A stretch of 64,000 nucleotides of DNA from Comamonas terrigena NBRC 13299 (GCF_006740045.1 NZ_AP019749.1:2747001-2811000); one strand, 5' to 3'. Positions 17,555-25,174 are shown, counted from the stretch's first letter. Program-made: numbers and translations. Notes: generated by a model not told the origin, from the sequence alone.

Positions 17555-18177
17555 GCCTGGGGATCGATGATGGTGCGCGTCACATGCGCCACCGTTTCAA
17601 TGGGGCCGCCGCCAGGGGCAGACAGGCCCAGCTTGTCGTTCAGCATGCCCAGGTGGCGCATCGCCAGCTGCAGCGTGGCCACCTTGTCGAACACCCGGGT
17701 CTTGATGGTGTAGCCCGCCACCTGCTTGCGCCGCGGCGCACCGCCGTGGGCGGCAGAGCCTGCTGCAGAGACAGTTGCAGAGGCGGCTGCAGAGGCCGAC
17801 GGCTCGTGCAGTGCATCCTCCCCGCCACCGCGCTCCAGCTCTTCCTTCACCTCAATGCTGGCCAGCGCTGCCGCCGTGTCGGCATCCAGCTCGCAGGGGT
17901 CCTTCATGCTCCCGTCCGCGCGGTACAGCCTGCGGATGTCAAAGAAGGCAATCCGCGCCAGCTCCTGCAGCACCCTGTCCTGGGTGATCTCGGTGCGTAC
18001 CGCCCGCGCCTGCTGCGCGGCCTGGACGGCCCGCGCCACCCCGCCCTGCTTCAAAAGCCGCGCCCCCTGGGACGCGGCGGTCTTGGCGCTGTAGCCGGTC
18101 CTGATCGCGGCCTGAGTCGCGTTCAGGTCAATCAGGTACTCGGCCACAAAGCGCTCCTGCTTTGGGGTCAGTTCCAT
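17551..18177 (-). CDS. Terminase small subunit
   Basis: 208 residues from ATG at 18177. LTPKQERFVAEYLIDLNATQ and AAIRTGYSAKTAASQGARLL form the DNA-binding helix-turn-helix of the Terminase_2 family (about residues 3-50), followed by helices (AVQAAQQARAVRTEITQDRV) that build the ring. Residues 130-155 are an alanine/serine linker. Recognises the packaging site and hands DNA to the large subunit. The start follows a terminator hairpin by 15 bases. First gene of the late operon. Confidence 0.88.
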   Translation of the reverse strand: MELTPKQERFVAEYLIDLNATQAAIRTGYSAKTAASQGARLLKQGGVARAVQAAQQARAVRTEITQDRVLQELARIAFFDIRRLYRADGSMKDPCELDADTAAALASIEVKEELERGGGEDALHEPSASAAASATVSAAGSAAHGGAPRRKQVAGYTIKTRVFDKVATLQLAMRHLGMLNDKLGLSAPGGGPIETVAHVTRTIIDPQA

Positions 18178-18191
18178 GTGTTTTTTCCAAT

Positions 18192-18214
18192 AAAAAAGCC
18201 ACCCGAAGGTGGCT
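18192..18214 (-). terminator. Hairpin terminator just before the small terminase gene
   Basis: On the minus strand AGCCACC-TTCG-GGTGGCT is followed by six U, 15 bases upstream of the terminase start. Placed here it could be the target of the putative Q antiterminator, blocking late transcription until antitermination; that is inference. Confidence 0.75.
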
Positions 18215-18518
18215 GTGGTGGTGGGGTGGCAGCGCCCATGGGCGCTGTCGTCTGTGAACGTGCGCGATAAGCAACGTAGGGACACAATCTCAAAAATCGG
18301 CACGCCAAAGCTGTCATTCGGAGTGGGCAATTTAACCGCTATCCTCCTTTGCAGCATTTAGAACCTAGATTTTGATAGCCACAGAAAACATTGCATTAAG
18401 AAATTTGATGAATAAATATCTGTAGTCACACAGCAAGCAGAACTACACCGAACCCAGAGTTTCTCAGCTATTTGCTGATTTAACGATTCCCATTAAGAGA
18501 AAGCATGAGTTATTACTG
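18215..18518. promoter_or_regulatory. Control region between late operon and HEPN gene, with an 18-bp palindrome
   Basis: A perfect palindrome CAGCGCCCATGGGCGCTG lies at 18230-18247, possibly an operator or packaging-site element. From about 18340 the sequence becomes AT-rich, marking the start of the foreign-looking cargo. No promoter stood out clearly, and no gene is seen. Confidence 0.45.
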
Positions 18519-19082
18519 ATGACTAAGGCGCAAAAAATCGCTAGCACCTTGATAGAAGAAGGAAACAAGGCTAGAGCACATTTTCAGGTATGGTGGGCAC
18601 TTCGAAATAAGTCCTTACCAAAATACTACGAAACCATGAATGATTCTAGTTATGTCGATTTCTTCCACGTATCAAATTCTGGCCACTACACGCTTTTCTT
18701 ACTTTCTCTAGCAAAAATTTTTGATCGTGACAGTCGTGTGGCCGGTATTCAGAAATTTAAACAGGCGCTCTGCACAGAAGGTATGAACGAACTGGCCGAA
18801 AGCCTTTCGCAGGCTCTCGCACCATACCAGGATACAGTTGAAAATGTAATGAGAATCCGAAATAAATCTGTTGCGCATAATGAACACAGTATCACACGCG
18901 AAGACGTTTACAGACTAAATGGCGTTACACCCAACGAACTCCAAATGTTGATCGACGCAGCCTGTCAAGCGATTAACGAAACTAGCAGAGAACTGGGCAT
19001 CAACAACCTTATATTCGACGGAAACAGAGCAGAAAAAGCGACTTTCAATATGCTAAAAGCTTTATCAAAAGGACGGAAATAA
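18519..19082 (+). CDS. HEPN-domain protein, AbiU2-like
   Basis: 187 residues, AT-rich compared with its surroundings. The N-terminal helices (LIEEGNKARAHFQVWWALRN) and HYTLFLLSLAKIFDRDSR are followed by the HEPN signature RNKSVAH (Arg, five residues, His at about 112-118), the catalytic motif of HEPN ribonucleases. The overall layout is that of AbiU2-type abortive-infection proteins, so it may be a phage-carried defence or toxin component; that is inference. No clear ribosome binding site precedes ATG 18519. A second HEPN-like gene follows after 54 bases in the same direction. Confidence 0.6.
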   Translation: MTKAQKIASTLIEEGNKARAHFQVWWALRNKSLPKYYETMNDSSYVDFFHVSNSGHYTLFLLSLAKIFDRDSRVAGIQKFKQALCTEGMNELAESLSQALAPYQDTVENVMRIRNKSVAHNEHSITREDVYRLNGVTPNELQMLIDAACQAINETSRELGINNLIFDGNRAEKATFNMLKALSKGRK

Positions 19083-19136
19083 ATTAATCGAACTCAGACT
19101 TCAATCCCCACAAACATCAACTTCTACAGTCTTTCC

Positions 19137-19753
19137 ATGGAATCAAAAGAATCAGCCATTTGGCCTCCATTTGAGGCGTTTTATATCCAAAGCATGCTAT
19201 TCAACAGCGTTTCAGCGACTCAATCAATAGCTCGCCTAGAAAATATATTCAGCACGCTGCCAATACAGGTAACACAGGAAGATATTACGAAACTTCCTGT
19301 TAAGTCGGTGCTAAACGAACTACAAAACATTGTGCTTCAAAGCGCTTCACTGTCACGATATTTTTGGCCTATCCGTAAGGGACACGAGGCACGTGGCAAG
19401 CGCCTTAGAGATTCATTCTCAATGACAGAGCCAGCCCACTGTTCAACAGGGATCTTCGTAATGCTTTAGAACATTTCGATGAGAGACTGGATAAATATTT
19501 ATCTGGTGGAGTCGTTGGCTACGTCCGCCCTGAATTCGTCGGCACTAAGCCAGAAATTGATGGAATTCCTGGGCATTTCTTCCGAGCCTATTTTTTGGAT
19601 ACCGGAGAATTTCGTTTGTTAGATGAAGAATTCAATATTAAGCCTCTTGCTGATGAACTCTTATTTGTTCATCGCCACCTGTCCATTCTTGATAAAAACG
19701 GAGGTATGTTGCGAGATGCAGTCCGTCATATTGAAGAATTTGGAGATAATTGA
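19137..19753 (+). pseudogene. Second HEPN-like gene, broken by a one-base deletion
   Basis: The frame from ATG 19137 runs through helices (FEAFYIQSMLFNSVSATQSI, LNELQNIVLQSASLSRYFWP) and RGKRLRDSFS, then reads nonsense to a stop at 19469. From 19424 another frame continues without a stop for 109 residues to TGA 19753, beginning DRASPLFNRDLRNALEHFDE and ending DAVRHIEEFGDN. Adding one A near 19421-19422 would join them into about 205 residues with the motif RNALEH (Arg-x4-His), a HEPN signature, in a family of uncharacterised proteins. The gene is AT-rich and follows the AbiU2-like gene. Either a true mutation or a sequencing error. Confidence 0.65.
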
Positions 19754-19990
19754 TTGCGTATCATGCAATATCTCAACCGAACAAAAATTCTCTTCTCTGA
19801 TATTAACTTCTAGCCGCTAGTATCCAGCGATCGAGGATTACGCATAACCACAGCGATTACGTCACATCCGTTGAGCACCAACCCGCGACACGTCCTACTA
19901 CGCCCAATCAGCTCCCAGCACGCATGCCCCGTCACCCAACCACCTGCTTCTCCACCACCCGCCGCCCTTCCCAGCACGCGAAAGCCACCC

Positions 19991-20383
19991 ATGCGCATCG
20001 GTGAACTCGCAGCCCTGACAGGCTGTACCCCCAAGGCGCTGCGGCTGTACGAAGCGCACGGCCTGCTCGGCACCGTGGCGCGCCAAGGCAGCTACCGCCA
20101 CTACGGCCCGGAAGATGTCCAGCGCGTGCAGTGGATACGCCAGGCCTTGGCGCTGGGTTTCCGCCTGGCCGCGCTGCAACCGCTGCGCACCATGGACACC
20201 CCGGCCGGCGCCGCCGCCGTCCTGGCCTTGCTGCAAACCCGGCGGCGCGCCATCGCGGATGAGCTGCAGCGTCTGCAAGCCGCCGACACCGCGCTGGCCG
20301 CTTTGGCGCTGGAACTAAGCACTTGCGAGACAGCCACCGAGTGTCCTGCGCCAGATCAACTCGGCATCCGACGCAGCGCTTGA
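19991..20383 (+). CDS. MerR-family transcriptional regulator
   Basis: 130 residues from ATG 19991, chosen because MRIGELAALTGCTPKALRLY is the exact start of the MerR winged helix (residues 1-70, with YEAHGLL and YRHYGPEDVQRVQWIRQALA). The C-terminal dimerisation helix spans about 75-115. No conserved metal-binding cysteine set is visible, so the effector is probably an organic compound or redox signal. The quinone reductase gene starts about 60 bases downstream, and MerR regulators commonly control such neighbours. Confidence 0.85.
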   Translation: MRIGELAALTGCTPKALRLYEAHGLLGTVARQGSYRHYGPEDVQRVQWIRQALALGFRLAALQPLRTMDTPAGAAAVLALLQTRRRAIADELQRLQAADTALAALALELSTCETATECPAPDQLGIRRSA

Positions 20384-20444
20384 CTCTGCCCCACGGGACA
20401 AGGTGATGCTGGCGGCTTGTCTACTCAGCCAGCTTCCACCCTCC

Positions 20445-21032
20445 ATGTCCCGCCGCATCCTCATCATCCTCGGACAACCCTCTTCCAGCAGCCTGTGTGC
20501 GGCCTTGGCCCACGCCTATGCCGATGCGGCACGCCAATCGGGCGCCGAAGTGCGCCTGCTGCAACTGGGTGACATGGCTTTCGATCCCATCCTGCACCAC
20601 GGTTACCAGCGCGTCCAGCCGCTGGAGCCCGACCTGCAGGCCGCACAGGCCGACATCACCTGGGCACAGCACCTGGTGTGGGTCTACCCCATCTGGTGGG
20701 GAGGCCTGCCTGCCCTGCTCAAGGGATTTCTGGACCGCACCTTCCTGCCCGGCTTCGCCTTCAAATACCGCCCCAACTCTGCGCTGTGGGACCGCCTGCT
20801 GGCGGGCCGCAGTGCAGAGCTGCTGGTGACCATGGACTCCCCGCCCTGGTACTACCGCTGGGTGCAGCGCCAACCGGGCCACCGGCAAATGAAGCAGACC
20901 ATTCTGGAATTCAGCGGTATCAAGCCCGTGCGCGTGCACAGCTTTGGCCCGGTGATCCGTTCCAGCGACGCCACGCGTGCCCGCTGGATCCAGCGGGCCC
21001 ACACCCTGGGTGCCCGTGCCGGCGCACGCTGA
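20445..21032 (+). CDS. NAD(P)H quinone reductase (flavodoxin-like)
   Basis: 195 residues from ATG 20445; upstream GTG and ATG at 20403/20406 would add 13 or 14 residues not expected in the family. Motifs are typical of the NQO1/MdaB/KefF-type flavodoxin fold: GQPSSSSLCAAL (FMN/FAD phosphate loop), HLVWVYPIWWGGLPALLKGF, DRTFLPGFAFKY and the nucleotide-binding MDSPPWYYRW. It reduces quinones by two electrons and protects against redox stress. Paired with the MerR gene; together they look like cargo inside the prophage. A strong terminator follows. Confidence 0.85.
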   Translation: MSRRILIILGQPSSSSLCAALAHAYADAARQSGAEVRLLQLGDMAFDPILHHGYQRVQPLEPDLQAAQADITWAQHLVWVYPIWWGGLPALLKGFLDRTFLPGFAFKYRPNSALWDRLLAGRSAELLVTMDSPPWYYRWVQRQPGHRQMKQTILEFSGIKPVRVHSFGPVIRSSDATRARWIQRAHTLGARAGAR

Positions 21033-21088
21033 GCCAACCCGCCGGAATATGCCGCGCGACTTGCCGGACCAGGCGGCAGCCAGAAACA

Positions 21089-21119
21089 GAAAAGCCCTGG
21101 CGCATGAGGCCAGGGCTTT
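21089..21119 (+). terminator. Bidirectional terminator after the quinone reductase gene
   Basis: AAAGCCCTGG and CCAGGGCTTT flank a 9-base loop; 57 bases after the reductase stop. Confidence 0.8.
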
Positions 21120-21222
21120 GGAATTAGCGCCAGGGGCAAAGCAGCGTTTCAGCGGCCCGACCTGTTCCCAGCCACTGCATCTTGCCGCCTCTGTGTGACA
21201 ACTTCATGGCAGTGTCGGTAAG

Positions 21223-21255
21223 AAAAAAGCCCCGACGATCGCTGGTCAGGGCTTT
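21223..21255 (-). terminator. Terminator of the tRNA-Tyr transcript
   Basis: On the minus strand AAAGCCCTGACC pairs imperfectly with GTCGGGGCTTTTTT, ending in six U. It begins 7 bases after the CCA end of the tRNA. Confidence 0.75.
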
Positions 21256-21261
21256 GTATGC

Positions 21262-21347
21262 TGGTGGATTGCCTGGGAATCGAACCTAGTTGCCTTGCGG
21301 GCGGCGGATTTACAGTCCGCTGCAGTCACCAATGCTGCTCGCAATCC
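21262..21347 (-). tRNA. tRNA-Tyr (anticodon GTA), prophage-encoded
   Basis: All arms can be folded by eye: acceptor GGATTGC/GCAATCC, D stem GCAG/CTGC with GG in the loop, anticodon stem GCGGA/TCCGC around CTGTAAA (anticodon GTA at 21311-21313), a class II variable arm GCC/GGC, T stem CTAGG/CCCAG with one A-C mismatch around TTCGATT, discriminator A and an encoded CCA. G1-C72 and A73 agree with bacterial tyrosine identity. It is clearly different from the usual chromosomal tRNA-Tyr of this group and lies among phage genes, so it is taken as phage-borne. A TAGAAT box at 21356-21361 is a plausible -10. Confidence 0.88.
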
Positions 21348-21390
21348 ATGCCGTGATTCTATCATTTGAATAGCACCACATCCGTAAACA

Positions 21391-21503
21391 ACAAAGCCCG
21401 CAGGCGAACCTTGCGGGCTTGGTGGCATCAGCGAATCCGGTCGCAGCCAACCCGGCGCAAACCGGGTTCGTTCTGCGCTGTTGCTAACGATGGACGTACG
21501 TTA
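21391..21503. repeat. Duplicated structured element, copy 1
   Basis: Shares with copy 2 (22155-22270) a hairpin AAGCCCGCA...TTGCGGGCTT, a perfectly identical 35-base block at 21439-21473 that itself folds (AACCCGG-CGCAAA-CCGGGTT), and a common end TGCTAACGATG..CGTACGTTA. Spacing is nearly equal in both copies. It has no convincing gene on either strand and lies upstream of tRNA-Tyr on the minus strand. Probably an RNA or control element; see findings. Confidence 0.75.
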
Positions 21504-21674
21504 CCACAGTTTTTCTGGCTTCGCAAGCCATTGCAAACAGAATTCGCACGGACTGCCCGCAACCGCCTCCACGCAAGCTGCAGCAGGACAAATGCACGCC
21601 CCCTGCCCGCCGTGGCGGCGGCAGCCCCAAGCGCAGCACAGGTGCCATGGCCCGCCGACGCTGGCAGCGCCGAC

Positions 21675-21705
21675 AAAAAAGCCCCGGCAGACCCGCCAGG
21701 GCTTT
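21675..21705 (-). terminator. Terminator after the 65-residue membrane protein
   Basis: On the minus strand AAAGCCCtGGC pairs with GCCgGGGCTTTTTT around a 6-base loop; similar in sequence to the terminator behind tRNA-Tyr. Confidence 0.75.
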
Positions 21706-21764
21706 GGTATGAGGAGCGGGCAATGGCTGCAGCACACCCGCTTGCACGGGAGGGCTACACAGCA

Positions 21765-21962
21765 CTACACAAACCGCAGAAAAGACTTCAGCACCGTGGT
21801 CAGCAGACAGGCCACCCCGGAAAAATAAACCACCACCACCAGGCAGATCAGAAATACATGGCGGTGCGTGGAAACCGTCCAATGCCAGTCGTTGCGCTCC
21901 AGCCAGCCCCAGCTGACGGCGTACACACACAGAACGATGCTGGCGCCAATGGCAAACAACAT
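21765..21962 (-). CDS. Small membrane protein, possible holin-like
   Basis: 65 residues from ATG 21962 with AGAGGGG eight bases upstream; a longer frame to 22034 lacks such a site. Two transmembrane segments: about 2-19 (LFAIGASIVLCVYAVSWG) and 36-56 (VFLICLVVVVYFSGVACLL), with a polar loop ERNDWHWTVSTHRH and a basic tail KSFLRFV. It is transcribed in the late direction between the antiterminator and terminase, the usual place of lysis genes, but no endolysin is next to it, so holin is only a possibility. Confidence 0.55.
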   Translation of the reverse strand: MLFAIGASIVLCVYAVSWGWLERNDWHWTVSTHRHVFLICLVVVVYFSGVACLLTTVLKSFLRFV

Positions 21963-22154
21963 GGTGACCCCTCTTGCAGCGGGCACCCCGGTCCAGAGGT
22001 GCAAGGCCGCCGCGCCCATTGATTTCTGGGGCAAGCTTCACACACCGTCTCCGACAGCGTCATCAGCGCATTGCCCGTGGGGGACAAGCGGTCGGCAACA
22101 CCCACCTCAACAGCTTCACCACGGCACCAGAGCCACTGGACCACACCCCAAAAC

Positions 22155-22270
22155 ACAAAAGCCCGCAGGCACACCTGGCGGGCTTTTTGTTTGGTTGGAA
22201 CCGGGGGTCGCAGCCAACCCGGCGCAAACCGGGTTCGTTCCGTGCTGGTGCTAACGATGCGCGTACGTTA
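22155..22270. repeat. Duplicated structured element, copy 2
   Basis: Contains the hairpin AAAAGCCCGCAGG...CTGGCGGGCTTTTT (a good bidirectional terminator at 22157-22188), the 35-base block identical to copy 1 at 22206-22240, and the shared CGTACGTTA end. It begins at the stop codon of the Q-like gene, whose transcript would enter it directly. An overlapping open frame (22293-22063, minus) encodes NEPGLRRVGC, also read from copy 1; I think this reflects the repeat rather than a protein. Confidence 0.75.
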
Positions 22271-22675
22271 TCTGAAATCCTCCCTGCCGTCAACCGCCCG
22301 CAGGCGGTTGCACAGCATGGCGCGGCCTTCTTTCACCAGCTCGGCCAGGCGCGCCTTGCTTACCGCCGCCTGGCGGGCCGCTTTCGCTGGATTGCCGCTG
22401 TACACATACCACCAGCGGATTGCAAAGCGGTGCCGCTCCGGCAGCGCATACACCGCTTTCTCCATCAGGTGCCCGTCAATGGCATCCACCGCCAGGGTGA
22501 TGGTGCCGCGCTCGCGCTCCTCTTTTTCCTTCAGGTACCGCCACATGGGGTGCGCGGTCCAGGATGCGCCTTTGCCGGACACCCAGCGGCGCCAGTTCTG
22601 CAGCCGCTCATGGATGGCAGCGTGTTCGGGTGCAATGTGCTGGTAGTCCACATAGCCTTGGTTTGTTGTCTGCAT
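22268..22675 (-). CDS. Putative Q-type late antiterminator
   Basis: 135 residues from ATG 22675 (a start 36 bases upstream is possible). An N-terminal helical part (ERLQNWRRWVSGKGASWTAH) precedes LPERHRFAIRWWYVYSGNP and AKAARQAAVSKARLAELVKE, a helix-turn-helix in the style of sigma-70 region 4, as in the Q-like antiterminators of betaproteobacterial phages. Located between the replication genes and the late operon and transcribed towards it, exactly where Q is expected. The structured repeat copy 2 begins at its stop codon. Confidence 0.5.
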   Translation of the reverse strand: MQTTNQGYVDYQHIAPEHAAIHERLQNWRRWVSGKGASWTAHPMWRYLKEKEERERGTITLAVDAIDGHLMEKAVYALPERHRFAIRWWYVYSGNPAKAARQAAVSKARLAELVKEGRAMLCNRLRAVDGREDFR

Positions 22676-22809
22676 GGGCTGTCTTCTCTTTCTTTCAGTC
22701 GCTTGAACCATCGGGTTGGATTGGCTTGGATTTGGTTGGGGGAATCAGGGTGGGTCGGGTTGGGTAGGCTTCCTGGGGGCGGGCAGCGTGCACGGTGCGC
22801 GTCGCCGGC

Positions 22810-23223
22810 TCATCCGCCCTCCCACAGGTCGTAAAACGTCACGCCCAGCTCGGATGCGGCATAGGCCTCCACCCGGGCGCAGAACGCGGCAAATTCGGCG
22901 GGACTCAGGCGCCTGGAGCTGGCGCCCACCACGGCGCCATCGGGCAGCTCCACCACGCCGATGAAGCGCCGCTTCAGCAGCTCGTGCCAGGTCTGCGCGT
23001 CGTACTGGCGGCCGTTGACCACCGCCTGCTGCGCAATCTGCGCCAGCACACCCTGGCCCCAGTAACGCCGGTTCTGGGCCCGACTGCGCTTGCGCCGCGC
23101 CACCGTCAGCACCCAGCGGCCGGAACCCTGGAACGCCTGGGCCAGAAACGGGAACAGCTGCGCCCGTATGGCCACCCAGGCCTGCCGGCGGCTGAACAGA
23201 TCGATCTCCAGTTGCTCAGACAT
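22810..23223 (-). CDS. NinB-like recombination protein
   Basis: 137 residues from ATG 23223. The motif KRSRAQNRRYWGQGVLAQIA with DAQTWHELLKRRFIGVVEL matches the NinB (Orf) family, phage proteins that replace RecFOR and load RecA onto single-stranded DNA. Overlaps the preceding gene by 8 bases. Belongs to the minus-strand nin-like cluster. Confidence 0.75.
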   Translation of the reverse strand: MSEQLEIDLFSRRQAWVAIRAQLFPFLAQAFQGSGRWVLTVARRKRSRAQNRRYWGQGVLAQIAQQAVVNGRQYDAQTWHELLKRRFIGVVELPDGAVVGASSRRLSPAEFAAFCARVEAYAASELGVTFYDLWEGG

Positions 23224-23548
23224 GGGCCGCCCTCCACAGCAAAGGCGCCCAGGGGTTGCCCTGCAGGGCCTGCAGAAAAGCCGCCTGCACCCGCGGTGCC
23301 TCCAGCTGCTGGTGCGCCGGTGCACAGCACAGCGGGTTGCCGCAGCGCTGGGTGATGCGGGCTTGCGCAGGCACCACCGTGCCTGTCAGCTCCAGCACCT
23401 GCTTTTGCACACGGCGGTTGAAGCGCACCCCGCCCTCGTGCACGCTCAGGTACGGCCGCTGGCGAATCAGCGCCCCCTGCCAGATCCAGCAGCCGCCATC
23501 GGCACGGCAGCGCGCATGGATCTGCGCCAAGGTCACAGCGCCGCTCAT
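23216..23548 (-). CDS. HNH-type small nuclease-like protein
   Basis: 110 residues. GGCWIWQGALIRQRPYLSVH at the start and ITQRCGNPLCCAPAHQQLEA near 65-85 have the spacing of the Cys-x-x-Trp / Cys-x-Asn-Pro-x-Cys...Pro-x-His pattern of HNH homing-type nucleases, but the strand-histidine that does catalysis is not obvious, so it may only be a zinc-binding relative. Coupled by overlap to both neighbours (ATGA and an 8-base overlap). Confidence 0.45.
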   Translation of the reverse strand: MSGAVTLAQIHARCRADGGCWIWQGALIRQRPYLSVHEGGVRFNRRVQKQVLELTGTVVPAQARITQRCGNPLCCAPAHQQLEAPRVQAAFLQALQGNPWAPLLWRAAHV

Positions 23549-24201
23549 GCCCGCACCTCTTGCAGGGAAGCGCCGGCCAGCAGGCGCATGGCCTGCGCAG
23601 GCAAAGTGGAAATCCGTGTCTTGCCCGCCATGCTGCCGTGCTGGATCACCGCCATGGCCCGCTGCGGGTCACCCACCAGCGCCGGGCGCGGCAGCGGGAT
23701 GCCCCGGCTGCTGTACTCATGGTCGGGCGAGCGGTCGCCCGCCAGGCGGCGCTGGTAGTCGCACTGCCCGCGCGCGGTGTAGGCGCGGTGGGCTTCCTGA
23801 AAGCGGTGCTGCAGATAGGACAGCTCCCTGATGTCGGTACGGCACACCTTGGGCCAGCCGCCCAGGTCTTCCACCACGGCGTGAATGGCCGGGTCGTCAA
23901 ACACCACATCGCGGTAGGCGCCCACGGCGCTCATGGCCTCGTGTACCTTGCCCCAGGCCAGCGCGGCCCGGTCGGTGCTGGTGCCCTGCAGCACCCGCAC
24001 CAGGTCGGCCACCTTGGGGGCAAACTGGCCGCGCTCGGGGTCCATGGCATGGCGCTGCAGCGCGGTGGCCACCTGTTCCAGCTCGCAGCCCTGCAACGCC
24101 CCCCACCACACAGTCAGCGTGAACGCGCTGCAGTCCTTGCCGTAGTACGCCATGGCGTCCGTCAGCAGGTCCTTGAACGCTGGCATTTCGTCAGCGCGCA
24201 T
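23545..24201 (-). CDS. Phage replication-region protein (DUF6475-like)
   Basis: 218 residues from ATG 24201. The N-terminal segment (MPAFKDLLTDAMAYYGKDCS, WWGALQGCELEQVATALQRH and FAPKVADLVRVLQG) is a small helical domain seen in many prophages next to replication initiator genes. The C-terminal part (FQEAHRAYTARGQCDYQRRL) is conserved with it. A helicase-loading or primosome role is possible but not shown. Overlaps the YdaU-like gene by 11 bases. Confidence 0.5.
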   Translation of the reverse strand: MRADEMPAFKDLLTDAMAYYGKDCSAFTLTVWWGALQGCELEQVATALQRHAMDPERGQFAPKVADLVRVLQGTSTDRAALAWGKVHEAMSAVGAYRDVVFDDPAIHAVVEDLGGWPKVCRTDIRELSYLQHRFQEAHRAYTARGQCDYQRRLAGDRSPDHEYSSRGIPLPRPALVGDPQRAMAVIQHGSMAGKTRISTLPAQAMRLLAGASLQEVRA

Positions 24202-25174
24202 GGCCGGCCCCCTGCGTCTGCATTTGCGTCTGCGTCGGTGTTTGCACCTGCGCCTGGGCCTGCATCTTCTGCAGCCACGCATCCCCCACGGCGCGGTTGC
24301 GCGCCTCCAGCGCCTCCTGCCGGTTTACCGGCTGCGCCGCCACCCGGGGCTTTTGCAGCTGGGCGCCCAGCGCCCGCGCCTCCCGCTCCTCGCGCTCCAC
24401 AATCCCCAGCGCATAGCTGAAGCTCTTGCCCGCCGCCAGGGCCTTGTGCGCCGCGTCCTCGAACTGGCCCACCCCCACCCCGGCGTTCAGCAGGGCGTTG
24501 AGCTTGGCATTGCCCGGGTTGACCAGCCCCACGCCCAGGCGCTTCATCAGCTGGCACACCGTGCCGGCCAGCGGGTGGCTGTTGTCGCCCGTGGGGCGCG
24601 GCAGTGCATGCGGTGCGGGCAGATCGGCCGGGTCGGCACGTCCGCTCGGATGGTCCGCATGGGCAGGATGGACAGGATGGCGCGGGGCCGCAGCAGGCGT
24701 CTTGGGCGGGGTGCCCCCACCCGCCGCCCCGTCGGGGGCCAGGGGGTGTTCTGGTTCCTGGTTTCTGGTTCTTGGTTCCTGGTTGCCTTGGGGCTGGGTT
24801 GCCGCCGCCACCCCGGCGCCCACCGGCCGCCAACCCACCGGTTGGGGGTCGGTTTCCACGGCCTTCTTGGGCCGCCCGCCCTTGGCACCGTTGGCGCGGT
24901 TCTTGGCCAGCATCTGCTGGAACTGCGCAATCTCCTGGCCGCAACGTTCATGCACCCAGCCTTCGCCCGTGCGCACAAAAAAGTCCTGCAGCACGGTGTC
25001 CAGATCCCGGGCCTCCACGCGCAGGCGCCGGGCCACCCACTGGGTGTCCAGCGGCAGGGGTTGTTCGGTGTCGTAGTACCAGTCCAGCACACGGCGGTAG
25101 GCCAGGTCCTCCGCATTGCTCAGGTGCATGGTCGCGCTGCGGTAGTCACCTATATGGAAGGGGTAGTAATTCAT
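24191..25174 (-). CDS. YdaU-like replication initiator (DUF1376)
   Basis: 327 residues. Residues 1-85 (MNYYPFHIGDYRSATMHLSN, AEDLAYRRVLDWYYDTEQPL) form the DUF1376/YdaU winged-helix domain found in prophage replication modules. A linker of about 100 residues is low-complexity, with the tandem NQEPRTRNQEPE encoded by a degenerate GGTTCCTGGTTTCT repeat. A second domain follows (LVNPGNAKLNALLNAGVGVG, YALGIVEREEREARALG), and the end is a Q/T run. Probably initiates phage replication together with the neighbours. Overlaps the Cro-like gene by ATGA. Confidence 0.65.
   Translation of the reverse strand: MNYYPFHIGDYRSATMHLSNAEDLAYRRVLDWYYDTEQPLPLDTQWVARRLRVEARDLDTVLQDFFVRTGEGWVHERCGQEIAQFQQMLAKNRANGAKGGRPKKAVETDPQPVGWRPVGAGVAAATQPQGNQEPRTRNQEPEHPLAPDGAAGGGTPPKTPAAAPRHPVHPAHADHPSGRADPADLPAPHALPRPTGDNSHPLAGTVCQLMKRLGVGLVNPGNAKLNALLNAGVGVGQFEDAAHKALAAGKSFSYALGIVEREEREARALGAQLQKPRVAAQPVNRQEALEARNRAVGDAWLQKMQAQAQVQTPTQTQMQTQGAGHAR

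Noticed and set aside
21262..21347. tRNA-Tyr as the prophage attachment site
   Set aside because: It lies in the middle of phage genes, and no second copy of its 3' end was found in the window.
22063..22293. 76-codon minus-strand frame over repeat copy 2 as an Icd/Ash-like protein
   Set aside because: The conserved peptide is read from the structured repeat, which is also present in copy 1 with a different continuation; an RNA function explains the conservation better.
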